From positions 2,666,001 to 2,730,000 of the forward strand of contig OZ245881.1 in assembly GCA_965229505.1 (NCBI GenBank): a stretch of DNA of 64,000 bases, written 5' to 3'. Shown here piece after piece: positions 62,751 to 64,000 of the stretch. The position numbers were made by a program, and so were the translations under genes. The notes under the pieces were generated by a model. That model did no database searches and was not told the origin of the DNA. It worked only from the letters and a program-made list of their open reading frames with translations. Each line of letters starts with the position of its first letter. The first letter of the stretch is position 1. Source of the stretch: UBA6059 sp040219045 (GTDB lineage Bacteria; Bacteroidota; Bacteroidia; Cytophagales; Cyclobacteriaceae).

Positions 62751-63673
62751 CGACGGTTATCACTGTCCTGCATCATACTTAGATAGCTGTAGTAGCGGGA
62801 AGTATGGATTTCACCATTTTCAAGGGCCTCAAGTATCATACAGCCGGGCTCCTCCATGTGCTGGCAATCATTGAACTTACAGTCACCTAAAAACCTTCTC
62901 ATCTCAGGGAAATAGTGACTAAGTTCGTGCTTTTCTATCTCGAGAAGACCTAGCTCTTTAATACCCGGCGTATCAATTATATATGACCTGGGAGCTACCT
63001 CAAACACCTCAGCGAAAGTAGTAGTGTGCACCCCTTTATTGGCAAAAGCCGATACCTCATTTACCTGCTGTTCGGCATCAGGAACAAGTACATTGAGCAG
63101 GGTGGACTTACCTACACCCGAGTGTCCTGCCATCATGGTGAATTTGTCCGTAAGGAGAGACTTGACTTTGGTCACATCAGCCTTGTCAAAAGCACTGACT
63201 ATATCAACTTGATAGCCGACTTCCTCATACATTTCGACTAGAGGGCGCACTTGCTCGAGATCCTGATCGTCAAGTAGGTCCTTCTTATTAATTAAGATAC
63301 GAGAAGGTATTCGGTATGATTCTGCAGTCACAAGTAGCCTGTCGATAAAGCCAGTAGAGGTCACAGGTTGCTTGATCGTGGCAATGATGATGGCCTGGTC
63401 TATATTGGCTGCCAGCAAATGTCCATGATCTGTTTTTTTAGGAGACTTCCTAATCATATAGTTAGTCCGTGGCGCTATTTCAGTAATGATCCAGGCATCA
63501 TTTTGAACCTTGTCTTCTTCTATACTCACCCAGTCACCTACCGCAATGGGGTTTGTGATTTTCTTATTGACCAGCTTAAACTTACCTCGCAAGCGGCATT
63601 GGTAGTGCTTACCATCTTCAGCCAATACAGCGTACCATGATCCTGTTGATTTAGTGACTCTCCCCTTAAACAT
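62747..63673 (-). CDS. rsgA: Ribosome small-subunit-dependent GTPase RsgA
   Basis: A 308-residue circularly permuted GTPase: N-terminal OB fold (1-70), then G4 (NKKD, 129-132), G5 (SAF near 160), G1 (GHSGVGKS, 183-190) and G3 (DTPG, near 236), in that order. The C-terminal zinc domain has the C-x-x-x-x-x-H-x-x-x-x-x-x-C pattern in CKFNDCQHMEEPGC. It matures the 30S subunit by checking the decoding centre. The start overlaps the end of the Kdo transferase gene by 8 bp. Confidence 0.96.
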   Translation of the reverse strand: MFKGRVTKSTGSWYAVLAEDGKHYQCRLRGKFKLVNKKITNPIAVGDWVSIEEDKVQNDAWIITEIAPRTNYMIRKSPKKTDHGHLLAANIDQAIIIATIKQPVTSTGFIDRLLVTAESYRIPSRILINKKDLLDDQDLEQVRPLVEMYEEVGYQVDIVSAFDKADVTKVKSLLTDKFTMMAGHSGVGKSTLLNVLVPDAEQQVNEVSAFANKGVHTTTFAEVFEVAPRSYIIDTPGIKELGLLEIEKHELSHYFPEMRRFLGDCKFNDCQHMEEPGCMILEALENGEIHTSRYYSYLSMMQDSDNRR

Positions 63674-64000
63674 CGATTTTCTCGTTAAGGTAGTCCATGA
63701 TTATGCTCGTTGCTCCGGCATTTTCTTCTACTTGTTGGCGAGCACGCCGACCAGCCTCTTTTCTTTTGTCCACATTATCAAGCAGTGATATAAGCAGTCT
63801 CTCAAACTCTGTGGATGAGGCTATTTCAAAGGCCGCACCATTCAGCACCAGATCGATTGCCTCTTGAAACTTGCTGTTCTTCTCATGCTTTGCGAATAAT
63901 ATTGGGATACCCCATGTGGCGGGCTCCAGCGTGTTGTGCAGTGCTCCACGTGCTCCACCACCTACATAGGCTATATCAGCATATCCGTAGAGCGATGAAA
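63666..64000 (-). CDS. waaA: 3-deoxy-D-manno-octulosonic acid (Kdo) transferase, C-terminal part
   Basis: The visible 110 residues hold the C-terminal GT-B motif SLYGYADIAYVGGGARGALH followed by NTLEPATWGIPILFAKHEKN and KFQEAIDLVLNGAAF, diagnostic of WaaA/KdtA. The enzyme adds Kdo to lipid A precursor at the inner membrane. The 5' part lies beyond position 64000, since the gene reads leftward into the window. It overlaps rsgA by 8 bp. Confidence 0.88.
   Translation of the reverse strand, partial: SSLYGYADIAYVGGGARGALHNTLEPATWGIPILFAKHEKNSKFQEAIDLVLNGAAFEIASSTEFERLLISLLDNVDKRKEAGRRARQQVEENAGATSIIMDYLNEKIDV

Larger units (their letters stand above)
9773..63546. repeat. Iterated 9-10 bp motif family TTSCGRTAG
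   Basis: By-eye count of 32 sites. Plus orientation starts: 13715, 15449, 19379, 19769, 31229, 34225, 35133, 38311, 39895, 42045, 43398, 43785, 43998, 47063, 47485, 48423, 53940, 58353, 59340. Minus orientation (CTAYCGSAA) starts: 9773, 12306, 28979, 36000, 38026, 45261, 45357, 48569, 51718, 55046, 58400, 62248, 63538. Twenty of the 21 TTCC sites extend to TTCCGRTAGG, and seven of the ten TTGCGGTAG sites to TTGCGGTAGC. Three TTACGGTAGG variants lie at 31523, 37128 and 55420. Sites fall in all codon phases and two are intergenic (15449, 35133). Confidence 0.85.

Noticed and set aside
9773..63546. Explaining the iterated motif as a Chi or KOPS site
   Set aside because: Those are strongly strand-biased along a replichore; this motif occurs in both orientations in similar numbers (19 and 13).

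Overview
This 64 kb window is chromosomal DNA of a member of the Bacteroidota, most likely a marine-type Cytophagales. The evidence is the short region-1.1-less RpoD starting MRQLKI, promoters of the TTTG / TAnnTTTG type, a secreted protein ending in a type IX secretion (T9SS) C-terminal sorting domain, many secreted peptidases (M1, M14, M28, M61), PadR-coupled FtsX-type permeases, and almost no Shine-Dalgarno use. The genus cannot be fixed from the sequence alone. No tRNA gene, CRISPR array, insertion sequence or prophage was recognised.

Layout. 1-1.3 kb: 3' end of a 23S rRNA gene, a spacer holding a probable deleted 5S remnant, an intact 5S rRNA and a terminator. 1.4-4.9 kb: a frameshifted DUF4251-like pseudogene, two small membrane proteins, an MBL-fold hydrolase overlapping a TPR/beta-propeller protein. 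4.9-11.8 kb: a seven-gene TetR-TolC-HlyD-ABC-ABC-permease-permease efflux operon with matching palindromes in front of tetR and in front of the TolC gene. 11.9-20.5 kb: serine hydrolase, CBS protein, rpoD, a DeoR/VOC/MFS operon divergent from a SemiSWEET sugar transporter, DUF985 cupin and arginase-family hydrolase. 20.6-25.2 kb: small lipoprotein plus a 1373-residue BNR-repeat T9SS cargo. 25.2-31 kb: TerC, M28 peptidase, LolD-type ATPase, cobalamin adenosyltransferase and IlvE, with four structured intergenic repeats. 31-35 kb: tandem paralogous secreted proteins and a PadR/FtsX-permease pair. 35.2-36.3 kb: prfB with its programmed +1 frameshift. 36.3-50.6 kb: MFS, YhhN, NUDIX, CBS, M14, DUF3179, M61, alkaline phosphatase, DUF3052, GNAT, M1, DnaJ-TPR and DUF2807 genes. 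50.7-53.2 kb: an AT-richer unknown gene, a FAN1-like VRR-NUC nuclease and a 56-residue membrane peptide. 53.3-64 kb: glycosyltransferases, DAO oxidase, NhaC, exonuclease, YigZ, TPR protein, FemAB-like acyltransferase, RsgA and the end of a Kdo transferase gene.

The most unusual signal is not a gene. The nonamer TTSCGRTAG (usually extended to TTCCGRTAGG or TTGCGGTAGC) was found 32 times by eye, on both strands, in all reading frames and in two intergenic regions, where about two would be expected by chance. Its density and lack of strand bias resemble DNA uptake sequences or HIP1-type iterated motifs. A second notable signal is a pair of intergenic hairpin elements that share a core but have unrelated, self-complementary arms. 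Coordinates were counted by hand; starts were moved from the longest possible frame where signal peptides, overlaps or family starts argued for it.
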